A stretch of 64,000 nt of DNA from an uncultured Aquimarina sp. (GTDB lineage: Bacteria > Bacteroidota > Bacteroidia > Flavobacteriales > Flavobacteriaceae): the NCBI GenBank assembly GCA_947498775.1, contig CANMLL010000023.1, forward strand, positions 1-64,000. The letters run 5' to 3'. Positions within the stretch are counted from its first letter, which is position 1. Every line of letters begins with the position of its first letter. The notes under the pieces were generated by a model. That model saw only the letters and a list, made by a program, of their open reading frames with translations. It was not told the origin of the DNA and did no database searches. The position numbers and the translations under genes are program-made. Shown here piece by piece: positions 25,661 to 34,170 of the stretch.

Positions 25661-27430
25661 TTATCTACGATCGCTACGTTTTCTTCGGTCTCTTCTTCTG
25701 TTTCCACCATCTCGATTATCGTCGCCCGAGTCAAATCGTCTTTTACCTTTTGGTTTAAAACCTTCGCTTCTTCGTTTTCCTTTAAAACCGCCTCCATTAT
25801 TATCACGACGACGTTTTCCTCCTTTTCGGCCACCGGATCCTTTAGAAATTTCTACATTCACTTTACGTCCTTCCATTTTAAAGTCTTCAAAAACAGCAAG
25901 AACTCTTTCCTGATATTCGGCATTAGTGTTAAAAAATGAGAAACTTTCTTTTACATCTACTCGGCTCAAAGAATCACTTCCTAATTCGAGTACTTCTTTA
26001 AGGAAATCCTTTAAGGTCATCCAGTCAAAACCATCTTTTTCTCCTACATTGATAAAATAGCGTGTACTACCATCATTACTTCGAAAATCACCATCATTAT
26101 CGCTACCAGCGGCGTTTAAATCTCGTGATTTTTTGTAATAATTATGAAAACGGGAAAACTCTACAGAAAAGAACTTTTTAATTAATTCTTCTTTTGAGAA
26201 ATCCTCTAAAACTTCATTAATAGAAGGTAAATAAGTATCAATTTCGTGATTGATTTCGGCCTTCTTAATATCACTTGCTAAGTGAAAAAGTTGTACTTGA
26301 CAAATTTCTTCACCACTTGGAATTTCTTTTTTCTCGAAGTTCTGCTTTATAATGCGTTCTACAGATTTTATTTTTCTAATCTCACTTTTAGAAATAATAA
26401 CCATAGATACTCCACTTTTTCCAGCACGTCCGGTTCTTCCACTACGGTGCGTGTAGGTTTCTATTTCGTCTGGGAGTTGATAATTAATAACATGTGTTAT
26501 GTCATCTACATCAATTCCACGGGCAGCAACATCGGTTGCAACCAACATTTGTATTTGACGATTTCTGAAACTTTTCATCACCAAATCTCGTTGGTTCTGA
26601 CTCAAATCTCCATGTAAAGCGGCTGCATTGTATCCATCTCCAATCAGGTTTTCGGCTACTTTTTGCGTATCACGCTTCGTACGGCAAAATATTACCGAAA
26701 ATATATCTGGATTTGCATCTGCTAGTCGTTTTAAGGCCGCATATCGATCACGAGAATTCACTACATAATATTCGTGAGAAACATTCTTAGACCCCGTGTT
26801 TTTATGCCCTACAGTTATCTCTACCGGAGCCTGCATAAAACGTTTTGCAATCGTAGCAACTTCTCTTGGCATAGTAGCCGAAAACAACCATGTGTTTTTA
26901 TCTTTGGGAGTATGAGATAAAATGGCATTGATATCTTCATAAAATCCCATGTTCAGCATTTCATCTGCCTCATCCAAAATACAATAACCGATGTTGGTAA
27001 TATCTACCATTTTACGATTGATCATATCCTGCATACGTCCCGGAGTAGCGACAACTATTTGGGCACCCCGTTTGATTTGTTTAGCTTGATCTGTAATACT
27101 TGCACCGCCATAAATGGCAACGGTATTAAGTCCGGGAATAAATTTGGAGTAATTTTTAAGTTCGTTAGTGATCTGTAAACAAAGTTCGCGAGTAGGGGAC
27201 AAGATCAATCCTTGCGTAATTCTACTTTTGCTATCAATTTTTTCGATTAGCGGAAAACCAAAAGCAGCTGTCTTTCCAGTCCCCGTCTGTGCTAAGGCTA
27301 CAATGTCAGTATCCTTATCAAGCAAAATAGGAATGGCCTTTTCCTGTACCTCACTAGGGGTTTCAAAACCCATCTCATTCACAGCCTTTATAATAGCTTC
27401 ACCCAGGCCTAACTCTTCAAATTTGTTCAT
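25661..27430 (-). CDS. DEAD-box ATP-dependent RNA helicase with DbpA-type domain and basic tail
   Basis: 589 residues. Helicase core: AQTGTGKT (47-54), PTRELC, ATPGR, DEAD (153-156), SAT (about 181-183), then helicase C with ARGIDV and HRSGRTGRAG. Residues about 455-530 resemble a DbpA RNA-binding domain. The last about 60 residues are an Arg/Lys/Gly-rich tail (GGRKGGKRRRDNN) suited to RNA contact. Size and layout fit the DeaD/CsdA group, which unwinds structured RNA in ribosome assembly and cold adaptation. A good minus-strand promoter lies just upstream (27448-27479). Confidence 0.92.
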   Translation of the reverse strand: MNKFEELGLGEAIIKAVNEMGFETPSEVQEKAIPILLDKDTDIVALAQTGTGKTAAFGFPLIEKIDSKSRITQGLILSPTRELCLQITNELKNYSKFIPGLNTVAIYGGASITDQAKQIKRGAQIVVATPGRMQDMINRKMVDITNIGYCILDEADEMLNMGFYEDINAILSHTPKDKNTWLFSATMPREVATIAKRFMQAPVEITVGHKNTGSKNVSHEYYVVNSRDRYAALKRLADANPDIFSVIFCRTKRDTQKVAENLIGDGYNAAALHGDLSQNQRDLVMKSFRNRQIQMLVATDVAARGIDVDDITHVINYQLPDEIETYTHRSGRTGRAGKSGVSMVIISKSEIRKIKSVERIIKQNFEKKEIPSGEEICQVQLFHLASDIKKAEINHEIDTYLPSINEVLEDFSKEELIKKFFSVEFSRFHNYYKKSRDLNAAGSDNDGDFRSNDGSTRYFINVGEKDGFDWMTLKDFLKEVLELGSDSLSRVDVKESFSFFNTNAEYQERVLAVFEDFKMEGRKVNVEISKGSGGRKGGKRRRDNNGGGFKGKRRSEGFKPKGKRRFDSGDDNRDGGNRRRDRRKRSDRR

Positions 27431-27447
27431 ATTATAAAAATAAGCCG

Positions 27448-27479
27448 CAAAGGTACGGTTTATTATTCGTCTATTACAA
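27448..27479 (-). promoter_or_regulatory. Promoter of the DEAD-box helicase gene
   Basis: On the minus strand TTG (27479-27477) is followed after 21 nt by TACCTTTG (27455-27448), an exact match to TAnnTTTG. The start codon at 27430 follows within about 18 nt, so the leader is very short. Confidence 0.6.
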
Positions 27480-27525
27480 TAACGAGATAGTTATTATGGT
27501 GTTGCAGTAGGTAACCTAAAATTAT

Positions 27526-27653
27526 GATTTGGGATTTGTGATTTGGAATTTACGATTTACGATTTACGATTTACGATTTGGAATTTGGAATTTGGAATTT
27601 GGGATTTACGATTAATTCTTAATTTCTATCAACTATCAACTATCAACCATCAA
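27526..27653. repeat. Two heptanucleotide arrays
   Basis: 27526-27613 is a degenerate 7-bp array of about 12 units (GATTTGG, AATTTGG, GATTTAC variants). After a 12-nt gap, 27626-27653 is (CTATCAA)3 CCATCAA, which abuts the TAG stop codon of the minus-strand gene at 27654. It fills the gap between two minus-strand genes. Confidence 0.8.
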
Positions 27654-28703
27654 CTACTTAATAATTTCAATTTCAAAAAGTTTGTCCCAATATTTACCCG
27701 TAACGAATAATTGTTTGGTATCCGTTTTGTAAGCTATGCCATTAAGAACATTAAGCTCGGGGTGCTGGGTTACTTTTTTGCGTAACCCAGAGAGATCAAT
27801 TACGGCTTCAAGTGCGCCATTTTCTGGATTAATGATGGCGATACCATCTTTTTGCCAGGTATTGGCATATATTCTGCCATCAATCCACTCTAATTCGTTG
27901 AATTTGGATTTTACTCCTTTATTCGTAGTTACTTCAATATAGTCTATTTCAGCAAGAGTGTTGGCATCAAGAATCCATATTTTTTTGGTTCCATCACTCT
28001 TATAGATTACTTTTTTATCATTACATAATCCCCAACCTTCTTTACTTTGATTATATGCAAAACTACCTGTTTTTTCGAGCGTAGTAAGATCATAAATAAA
28101 CCCTTCTTTTGATTGCCAGGTTAGCTGAAGTATTTTGTCATTAATAATAGTAATGCCTTCTGCAAAATATTGTTTTGGAACATCTTTCTTGATTAGTAGT
28201 TCTCCTGTTTTATAATTCAGTTTTCTCAGAGAAGACCCTCCTTTTTTGCCAGTACTTTCGTATAAAGTATCACCATAAAACTCTAGTCCTTGCGTAAAAG
28301 CATTTTTATCGTGAGGATACTCTGCAACAATTTTATAAGAGTAAAGTTTTGGAGCAGTATTGTTAAGAAAAACTACTTTTTTGGTGATTGTATCTATATT
28401 TCCATCATAAAAAACCTGAGCTTTCAAGATCTGACTTCCTAATTTTTCGTCATCAATTTTTTCTTCGTAAGTGAAATCGGCTCCAGCAATAACTCTCTTA
28501 TTGTTTAGTAAATATGCTATAGAGTCAATTTTAATATCTTGTGTATTTTTTACAGAAGCTTTTATAGTTTCACCTAGTTTGAATATTGTTTGATTATTAT
28601 CGGTAATGATAGAAAAATATTTTTTCTTCTTATTTTGATTGCTTCCACAAGAAAAAAGAAGTAAACTTAATATAATGATGACGAAGGAGTTACGAGTATT
28701 CAT
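27654..28703 (-). CDS. Glutaminyl-peptide cyclotransferase-like lipoprotein
   Basis: 349 residues. Lipobox LFSC (Cys19) after a hydrophobic leader, so probably a membrane-anchored lipoprotein. An N-terminal segment of about 110 residues precedes a five-bladed-propeller glutamine cyclotransferase domain (about 118-349; YPHDKNAFTQGLEF, LQLTWQSKEGFIYD, NELEWIDGRIYANTWQ, LNGIAY). These motifs match the plant/bacterial QC type rather than the zinc-dependent animal type. Known reaction: N-terminal Gln to pyroglutamate. This could act on exported proteins, many of which start with Gln after signal cleavage in this group (inference). The stop codon TAG abuts a heptamer array. Confidence 0.88.
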   Translation of the reverse strand: MNTRNSFVIIILSLLLFSCGSNQNKKKKYFSIITDNNQTIFKLGETIKASVKNTQDIKIDSIAYLLNNKRVIAGADFTYEEKIDDEKLGSQILKAQVFYDGNIDTITKKVVFLNNTAPKLYSYKIVAEYPHDKNAFTQGLEFYGDTLYESTGKKGGSSLRKLNYKTGELLIKKDVPKQYFAEGITIINDKILQLTWQSKEGFIYDLTTLEKTGSFAYNQSKEGWGLCNDKKVIYKSDGTKKIWILDANTLAEIDYIEVTTNKGVKSKFNELEWIDGRIYANTWQKDGIAIINPENGALEAVIDLSGLRKKVTQHPELNVLNGIAYKTDTKQLFVTGKYWDKLFEIEIIK

Positions 28704-28758
28704 TTTGATTGTTGAAATTTAGGGCAAGATATTTATTTTAATTGGGTTTGAAAAATGA

Positions 28759-28788
28759 TTGTAATATTAACTAAAGGTTGTATCTTTA
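28759..28788 (+). promoter_or_regulatory. Promoter of the SRP RNA gene
   Basis: TTG (28759-28761), 19-nt spacer, TATCTTTA (28781-28788; one mismatch to TAnnTTTG). The first base of the mature RNA at about 28794 lies at the expected distance. Confidence 0.55.
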
Positions 28789-28793
28789 CAGCC

Positions 28794-28887
28794 GGCAAGT
28801 CCTACACAACCAGCTCCTGTTGAATCCTCCAGGGCGGGAACGCAGCAAAGGTAAATAGTCGTAGCGGTGTGATGTAGGTAGCTTGCC
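28794..28887 (+). ncRNA. ffs: Small signal recognition particle RNA (4.5S type)
   Basis: The ends GGCAAG (28794) and CTTGCC (to 28887) pair, giving a single long hairpin of 94 nt. The tip carries the conserved domain IV pattern: TCCAGGGCGGGAACGCAGCAAAGG around 28827-28850, with the symmetric and asymmetric internal loops that bind Ffh. A run of T follows at 28887-28895 as terminator. Known role: co-translational targeting of membrane proteins with Ffh. Confidence 0.93.
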
Positions 28888-28989
28888 TTTTTTTGTGCCC
28901 GATAGTTATCAAAACTATTTTTAATTTCTTATTAATAATTCAAAGATCATTCCTCGTAATTCGTAAATCATAATTGTATATTTGCGACC

Positions 28990-29814
28990 ATGAACACAGA
29001 TCAAAAATCTACTGTTGTTTTAATCACAGGGGGTTCTTCCGGTATTGGAAAATCCATAGGAACATTTCTTACCGATAAAGGTTTTATCGTATACGGAACC
29101 AGTCGTAATCCTTCAAATTTTAAGGATTTTGAGCCGTTCATACTTTTACAACTAGATGTCGCAGATAGTAGAACCGTTGCTTTGGCTGTTGACCAAATCA
29201 TTCAAAAGCATGGGCGACTAGATATATTGATTAATAATGCAGGTGCTGGGATTATGGGGGCGATAGAAGAGATACCTCATGAAGAAATACTTAAAAACTT
29301 TACAACCAATTATTTTGGTCCCATAAATGTAACAAAAGCAGTTTTACCTCTAATGCGGAAACAAGGACATGGTCTGATAATTAATGTAACCTCTATCGCA
29401 GGATATATGGGATTACCTTATCGAGGTATTTATAGTGCTTCTAAAGCGGCTCTTGAGATAACAACAGAGGCATGGCGGATGGAGCTAAAAGGTTTTAATA
29501 TAAAAATGGCTAACGTGGCTCCGGGAGATTTTGCCACAAATATTGCAGCAGGACGATATCATGCACCGGTTAAAAAGGGTTCTCCTTATGAAAAGTCTTA
29601 TGGTGACGCATTAAAACTTATGAATGACCATGTTGATGCAGGAAGTGATCCTAACGAAATGGCAAAAGCGGTTTATAGTATTATAAAATCCAAAAATCCA
29701 AAAGTGCATTATAAGGTTGGTGTGTTTATGCAAAAATTCTCTATTGTCCTAAAACGTATTTTACCAGATAAGACGTACGAAAAATTAGTAATGAATCATT
29801 ATAAAATTAAATAA
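28990..29814 (+). CDS. Short-chain dehydrogenase/reductase (SDR)
   Basis: 274 residues, classical SDR: TGGSSGIG cofactor loop (13-20), NNAG (82-85), catalytic Ser135, Tyr148 and Lys152 (YSASK). The substrate cannot be inferred; the C-terminal part after residue 240 is basic. A TATATTTG at 28977-28984 lies only 5 nt before the ATG, so the mRNA may be nearly leaderless if that -7 element is used. The transaldolase gene follows after 11 bp, so the two are probably cotranscribed. Confidence 0.88.
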   Translation: MNTDQKSTVVLITGGSSGIGKSIGTFLTDKGFIVYGTSRNPSNFKDFEPFILLQLDVADSRTVALAVDQIIQKHGRLDILINNAGAGIMGAIEEIPHEEILKNFTTNYFGPINVTKAVLPLMRKQGHGLIINVTSIAGYMGLPYRGIYSASKAALEITTEAWRMELKGFNIKMANVAPGDFATNIAAGRYHAPVKKGSPYEKSYGDALKLMNDHVDAGSDPNEMAKAVYSIIKSKNPKVHYKVGVFMQKFSIVLKRILPDKTYEKLVMNHYKIK

Positions 29815-29825
29815 ACACAACAACA

Positions 29826-30479
29826 ATGAAATTTTTTATTGACACGGCAAATCTTGACCAAATTAAAGAAGCACAAGACTTAGGTGTATTAGATGGAGTA
29901 ACTACAAATCCTTCTTTAATGGCAAAAGAAGGAATTACAGGAAAAGAAAACATTATAAATCATTATAAAAAAATATGTGAGATTGTAACCGGAGACGTTA
30001 GTGCCGAGGTGATTGCTACCGATTATGATGGTATTATCAAAGAAGGGCAGGAGTTGGCAAAACTTCATGATCAGATTATTGTAAAAGTACCAATGATCAA
30101 AGATGGTATAAAAGCAATAAAATATTTTAGTGATCACGGGATCAAAACCAATTGCACTTTGGTTTTTTCTGCAGGACAAGCATTACTTGCAGCAAAAGCA
30201 GGAGCAACTTATGTTTCGCCGTTTATTGGCAGATTAGATGATATTTCTACAGATGGTCTTAATTTGATTGCCGAGATTAGAATGATCTATGATAATTACG
30301 GATTTACTACTCAGATTTTGGCTGCCTCAGTTAGACACACAATGCATGTTATTGATTGTGCAAAGATTGGAGCCGATGTAATGACTGGACCTTTGTCGTC
30401 TATAGAAGGATTGCTAAAGCATCCATTAACTGATATTGGACTTGCAAAATTCCTTGCAGATTATAAGAAAGGAAACTAA
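29826..30479 (+). CDS. tal: TalC-type transaldolase (often labelled fructose-6-phosphate aldolase)
   Basis: 217 residues of the short class I aldolase family (FIDTANLDQIKEA, GVTTNPSLMAKEG). The Schiff-base lysine is Lys87 (IIVKVPM). Two positions separate transaldolases from true F6P aldolases: this protein has Glu61 (SAEV) where Escherichia coli FSA has Gln59, and Phe133 (SPFIGR) where FSA has Tyr131. Both are the transaldolase state, as in Bacillus subtilis TalC-like protein. Role: transfer of dihydroxyacetone units between sedoheptulose-7-P and glyceraldehyde-3-P in the pentose phosphate pathway. It is followed by a bidirectional terminator. Confidence 0.88.
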   Translation: MKFFIDTANLDQIKEAQDLGVLDGVTTNPSLMAKEGITGKENIINHYKKICEIVTGDVSAEVIATDYDGIIKEGQELAKLHDQIIVKVPMIKDGIKAIKYFSDHGIKTNCTLVFSAGQALLAAKAGATYVSPFIGRLDDISTDGLNLIAEIRMIYDNYGFTTQILAASVRHTMHVIDCAKIGADVMTGPLSSIEGLLKHPLTDIGLAKFLADYKKGN

Positions 30480-30500
30480 ACCACCTTAGTATTATTATAT

Positions 30501-30532
30501 AAAAGCTACTTTTTAACTATAGAGTAGCTTTT
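30501..30532. terminator. Bidirectional terminator between tal and the thioredoxin-fold gene
   Basis: Perfect 10-bp stem AAAAGCTACT (30501-30510) with AGTAGCTTTT (30523-30532), with T-runs on both outer sides. It contains the stop codon of the minus-strand gene ending at 30506. Confidence 0.8.
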
Positions 30533-31978
30533 TTTATTCTCAAGATTGGCAAGTCTAGAATATTTGACGAGTTGCTTTTCTAATTTAGAAGAAAACAAAT
30601 CTGCTTTAGCGTTTATAATCTTTCCTTCTTGATCAACAAGAATAACTTTATTACGATTATAAATTACCAATTCTTCAGAAGAGCATTTAGGATATTTAAA
30701 CTCATATTCTTTACCCAGGTTATAGTGATGCCGTTTGATAGTTTTTAACCAATTTTTTGTTTGTTCATCATCGGTATTGATGGCTATAAAATCAATGTCT
30801 GGATATATTGCACTCAAATAAGAGGCTTTTTTGTGGGATTTTACAAAGTGATCTTTTCTATCCATCGACCAAAAGTAAAGTGCAGTGATTGGCTTTTTAA
30901 AAAGAGAAGAAAGCCCAATAATTTCACCATTGGCGGCAATAAGATCTTGTTCTGGAATTCTATTATTTGGCCTAAGTCTTGAGACCGACCTATAAAGTTT
31001 GCTTAATTCTTTTTGAGATTTTTTATTAGAACTTACAGATAGATAATGCTTTAATACTTTGTTTGAGTTGTAATCGTTCTTACTATCTAATAAAAAATTG
31101 GTTGTTACCCTTCTTAACAGATTGTTTTTTATGTATGGATTTTGTACCAGGCTATCTACCAGATCTAATTTGTAGATAGTACTCCCTGTTTTGCCTTTAT
31201 AATGAGAAAACTCATTATTATAATCTGTAAGTGACGAATTGGTGAAATAGTAATTCAAGTACCTATTGTAAGCATATAACCTTTTCAATTCTTGATCATT
31301 GAAATTTATTGTATGCCTGTAATCAAAAAATGATTCTGGCAGATCTTTTGCAGAGTCCATACCACCAATCCCATAGCGATTGCGAAAATACAATTCGTGC
31401 CTTGTATAATAATCGAATGTAATACTGGATTTTGTAAGCTTTTTTGCTAAACTACTAAGTTTATATTTTTGAGTTAGTTTTTCATATACTCCTAGCTTAG
31501 ATTTTAGTAAAGAATCTTGGTTTCTTTTAAAATAATTTGGAGACAATTGAAGCTCAGTCCTCCTTAATTTCTCTCTTTCGATCTCATTTTGTAGGTACAT
31601 ATCGATCAAGAAATTATTTTTTCTGGCACCATCACCGGTAAAAACAAGAGATTCATCAAACTCCAAAGTATTTAATCGTATTAGAATACTATCTCCCTTT
31701 TCTAATAGAACGACTTGATTTTCTGGGTTATGTTTAAAAAAATAAAGGCCTTCTTCAAGATGTTCTATTTTGTATAAAAACCTGTTATTCTTATCTAATT
31801 GTATAGTGTCATTGGCTCCGTTTCCTTTAGAAAGAATTATATAATTAGTATTTGGATTTACAATTTCACCACCAAAATAGGTGTGCTCTCTGTTATTTTT
31901 TTGAGGACTAGTGCATCCATATAAAAAATAGCATAAAAAAGAAGCCTGAATAAAATATAGTATTGAGGAAAATCGCAT
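30506..31978 (-). CDS. Lipoprotein with degenerate thioredoxin-like domain
   Basis: 490 residues. A hydrophobic leader and a Cys at about residue 22 (FLYGC) suggest a lipoprotein. The N-terminal part resembles the DUF4369/TlpA-associated beta region (IEHLEEGLYFFKHNPENQVVLLEKGDSILIRL). The middle is helical and charged. The C-terminal about 130 residues keep a thioredoxin-like fold pattern (SSLFKKPITALYFWSMDRKDH...FIAINTDD...ILVDQEGKI), but the place of the CxxC is taken by FWSMDRKDH, so no redox-active cysteines. It is therefore probably not a disulfide oxidoreductase. Function unknown. Compare the intact relative at 62703. Confidence 0.75.
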   Translation of the reverse strand: MRFSSILYFIQASFLCYFLYGCTSPQKNNREHTYFGGEIVNPNTNYIILSKGNGANDTIQLDKNNRFLYKIEHLEEGLYFFKHNPENQVVLLEKGDSILIRLNTLEFDESLVFTGDGARKNNFLIDMYLQNEIEREKLRRTELQLSPNYFKRNQDSLLKSKLGVYEKLTQKYKLSSLAKKLTKSSITFDYYTRHELYFRNRYGIGGMDSAKDLPESFFDYRHTINFNDQELKRLYAYNRYLNYYFTNSSLTDYNNEFSHYKGKTGSTIYKLDLVDSLVQNPYIKNNLLRRVTTNFLLDSKNDYNSNKVLKHYLSVSSNKKSQKELSKLYRSVSRLRPNNRIPEQDLIAANGEIIGLSSLFKKPITALYFWSMDRKDHFVKSHKKASYLSAIYPDIDFIAINTDDEQTKNWLKTIKRHHYNLGKEYEFKYPKCSSEELVIYNRNKVILVDQEGKIINAKADLFSSKLEKQLVKYSRLANLENKKSYSIVKK

Positions 31979-32140
31979 TTTGGGAACTATAGTTATCTAA
32001 CTGTTTTGCTCAAAAGTAAAGGGAAACAACTTTTACGCTTGTTAATGATACGTTAATTGTTTAAATATTAGGATATTGTTAGATTTTCTGGCACAACGAC
32101 TTTAAGGTTTTTGTAGAATCAAAATTAGTAAAATCTAATT

Positions 32141-32319
32141 GTTAAACCCGGTTTATACATTAGAACTTCGTTATGAGGGTTGGAAATACAATACATATAG
32201 TAGTTTTCTTGATTTTGGCCTGGCATAGCTATGGTTATATTAAAAAACTAAGTGAAGCGACTATGTTTGAAGTAGTTTCAACAAGAAATGCATTTCCTAA
32301 TGTATAAAACAGGGTAAAC
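32141..32319. mobile_element. 179-bp inverted-repeat (MITE-like) element
   Basis: The ends form an imperfect 23-bp inverted repeat (about 19 matches), with a perfect 12-bp inner part TTTATACATTAG (32152-32163 with 32297-32308). No ORF and no clear target duplication. It occupies most of the 431-bp gap 31979-32409; the remainder holds the ABC-F promoter. Confidence 0.5.
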
Positions 32320-32349
32320 TTCGTTCCTAAATTAATGATAGATTGTTTC

Positions 32350-32377
32350 TTGTTCTAAATCCATTTTTCTACTTTTG
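32350..32377 (+). promoter_or_regulatory. Promoter of the ABC-F gene
   Basis: TTG (32350-32352), 17-nt spacer, TACTTTTG (32370-32377, exact TAnnTTTG). The start codon is 32 nt downstream. Confidence 0.55.
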
Positions 32378-32409
32378 CGGCAATTTCAAATTTTACAACA
32401 TTTCTAATC

Positions 32410-34035
32410 ATGTTATCAGTTTCTAATCTTTCGGTTCAATTTGGTAAGCGAGTACTTTTTGATGAAGTGAATACTTCATTTACTCAAGGTAATTGCTATG
32501 GTATTATAGGCGCCAATGGTGCCGGGAAGTCTACATTTTTAAAGATTCTTTCTGGTGTTCAAGAACCTACCTCGGGACATGTTCATCTAGAACCAGGTAA
32601 GCGCATGTCTGTTTTAGAACAAAATCATTATGCTTATGATGAATATACAGTTCTTGAAGCTGTGATTATGGGTAATAAACCTTTGTATACTATCAAGAAG
32701 GAAATTGACGCACTGTATGCTGATTATACGGATGAGAATGCCGAGAAAATAGGAGAGTTACAGGTTCAGTTTGAAGAAATGAATGGATGGAACGCAGATA
32801 GTGATGCTGCGACGATGCTGTCTAATTTAGGTATTAAAGAAGATCTTCATTATACATCAATGTCTGATCTGGATACCAAACAACGAGTACGAGTATTGAT
32901 AGCGCAATGTCTTTTTGGAAATCCAGATGTTTTAGTAATGGATGAGCCAACAAATGACCTGGATTATGAAACGATATCTTGGTTGGAACATTTTTTAGCG
33001 AATTATGATAACACAGTTATCGTAGTCTCTCACGACCGTCACTTTTTGGATGCGGTATGTACACATATTTCGGATATTGATTTCTCAAAGATCAATCAAT
33101 ATAGCGGTAACTATACATTTTGGTATGAATCCTCTCAATTAGCTGCTAGACAAAGAGCGCAACAAAATAAAAAGGCTGAAGAGAAGAAAAAGGAATTACA
33201 AGAGTTTATTGCCCGATTTAGTGCTAACGTTGCAAAATCGAAACAGGCTACCTCTCGTAAAAAGATGATTGAAAAACTTAATATTGAAGATATTAAACCA
33301 TCAAGTCGTCGATATCCTGCAATTATCTTTGAAAGAGATAGAGAAGCAGGTGATCAAATCCTTAATGTAGAAGGATTGACAGCCAGTCTAGAAGGTGAAA
33401 TACTGTTTAAGGGTATAGATATCAATTTAAACAAAGGAGACAAAGTTGTTGTGTTCTCAAAAGATTCTAGAGCTACCACAGCTTTTTATCAGATATTAAA
33501 TGATAAGAAAAAAGCTGACTCAGGAAAGGTATCCTGGGGTATTACAACTACTCAATCTTATCTGCCAGCAGATAATAGTGAATACTTTCAGAATGATATG
33601 TCACTTGTAGATTGGTTACGCCAATGGGCAACTACCGAAGAAGAACGCGAAGAAGTTTTTATTAGAGGTTTTCTGGGGAAAATGATTTTTAGTGGAGAAG
33701 AAGCTTTAAAAAAATCCAATGTCTTATCAGGAGGAGAAAAAGTGCGTTGTATGTTGTCAAAGATGATGATGACCCGTGCCAATGTATTGATGTTGGATGA
33801 ACCTACCAACCACCTGGATCTTGAGTCAATTACTGCATTTAATAACTCACTTAAGAAATTTAAAGGTACCGTAGTGTTCACAACCCATGATCATGAGTTT
33901 GCTCAAACTGTTGCTAATCGTGTTATAGAGCTGACACCAAACGGAGTTATAGATAGATATACAACATTTGATGAGTACATGAGTGATTCAAAAATCAAAG
34001 AACTTAGGAATAAAATGTATGCGGTAAACGTATAG
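32410..34035 (+). CDS. ABC-F family ATPase (YbiT-like), one site degenerate
   Basis: 541 residues, two ABC domains without membrane segments, joined by a charged linker (about 245-310). Domain 1: Walker A GANGAGKS (34-41) and Walker B VLVMDEPTNDLD are intact, but the signature is DLDTKQR instead of LSGGQ. Domain 2: Walker A is lost (VVFSKDSRATTAFY), while signature LSGGEK and VLMLDEPTNHLD are intact. Since each ATP site is built from Walker A of one domain and the signature of the other, one site is complete and the other broken on both sides. Known: ABC-F proteins act on the ribosome. YbiT-type function is inferred from layout. No antibiotic-resistance role is indicated. Confidence 0.88.
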   Translation: MLSVSNLSVQFGKRVLFDEVNTSFTQGNCYGIIGANGAGKSTFLKILSGVQEPTSGHVHLEPGKRMSVLEQNHYAYDEYTVLEAVIMGNKPLYTIKKEIDALYADYTDENAEKIGELQVQFEEMNGWNADSDAATMLSNLGIKEDLHYTSMSDLDTKQRVRVLIAQCLFGNPDVLVMDEPTNDLDYETISWLEHFLANYDNTVIVVSHDRHFLDAVCTHISDIDFSKINQYSGNYTFWYESSQLAARQRAQQNKKAEEKKKELQEFIARFSANVAKSKQATSRKKMIEKLNIEDIKPSSRRYPAIIFERDREAGDQILNVEGLTASLEGEILFKGIDINLNKGDKVVVFSKDSRATTAFYQILNDKKKADSGKVSWGITTTQSYLPADNSEYFQNDMSLVDWLRQWATTEEEREEVFIRGFLGKMIFSGEEALKKSNVLSGGEKVRCMLSKMMMTRANVLMLDEPTNHLDLESITAFNNSLKKFKGTVVFTTHDHEFAQTVANRVIELTPNGVIDRYTTFDEYMSDSKIKELRNKMYAVNV

Positions 34036-34170
34036 TTGTATAGCATAGTTGAGGAACAAAAAGAGTGCTCTAAAAAGACTCAAAATTTGTTTTTTAGTAA
34101 CTTATTTTGACATATTTCTTCAAACTATGCTCAATGACTACTTTATAGACAACTTGTTTTTGTATGACTA

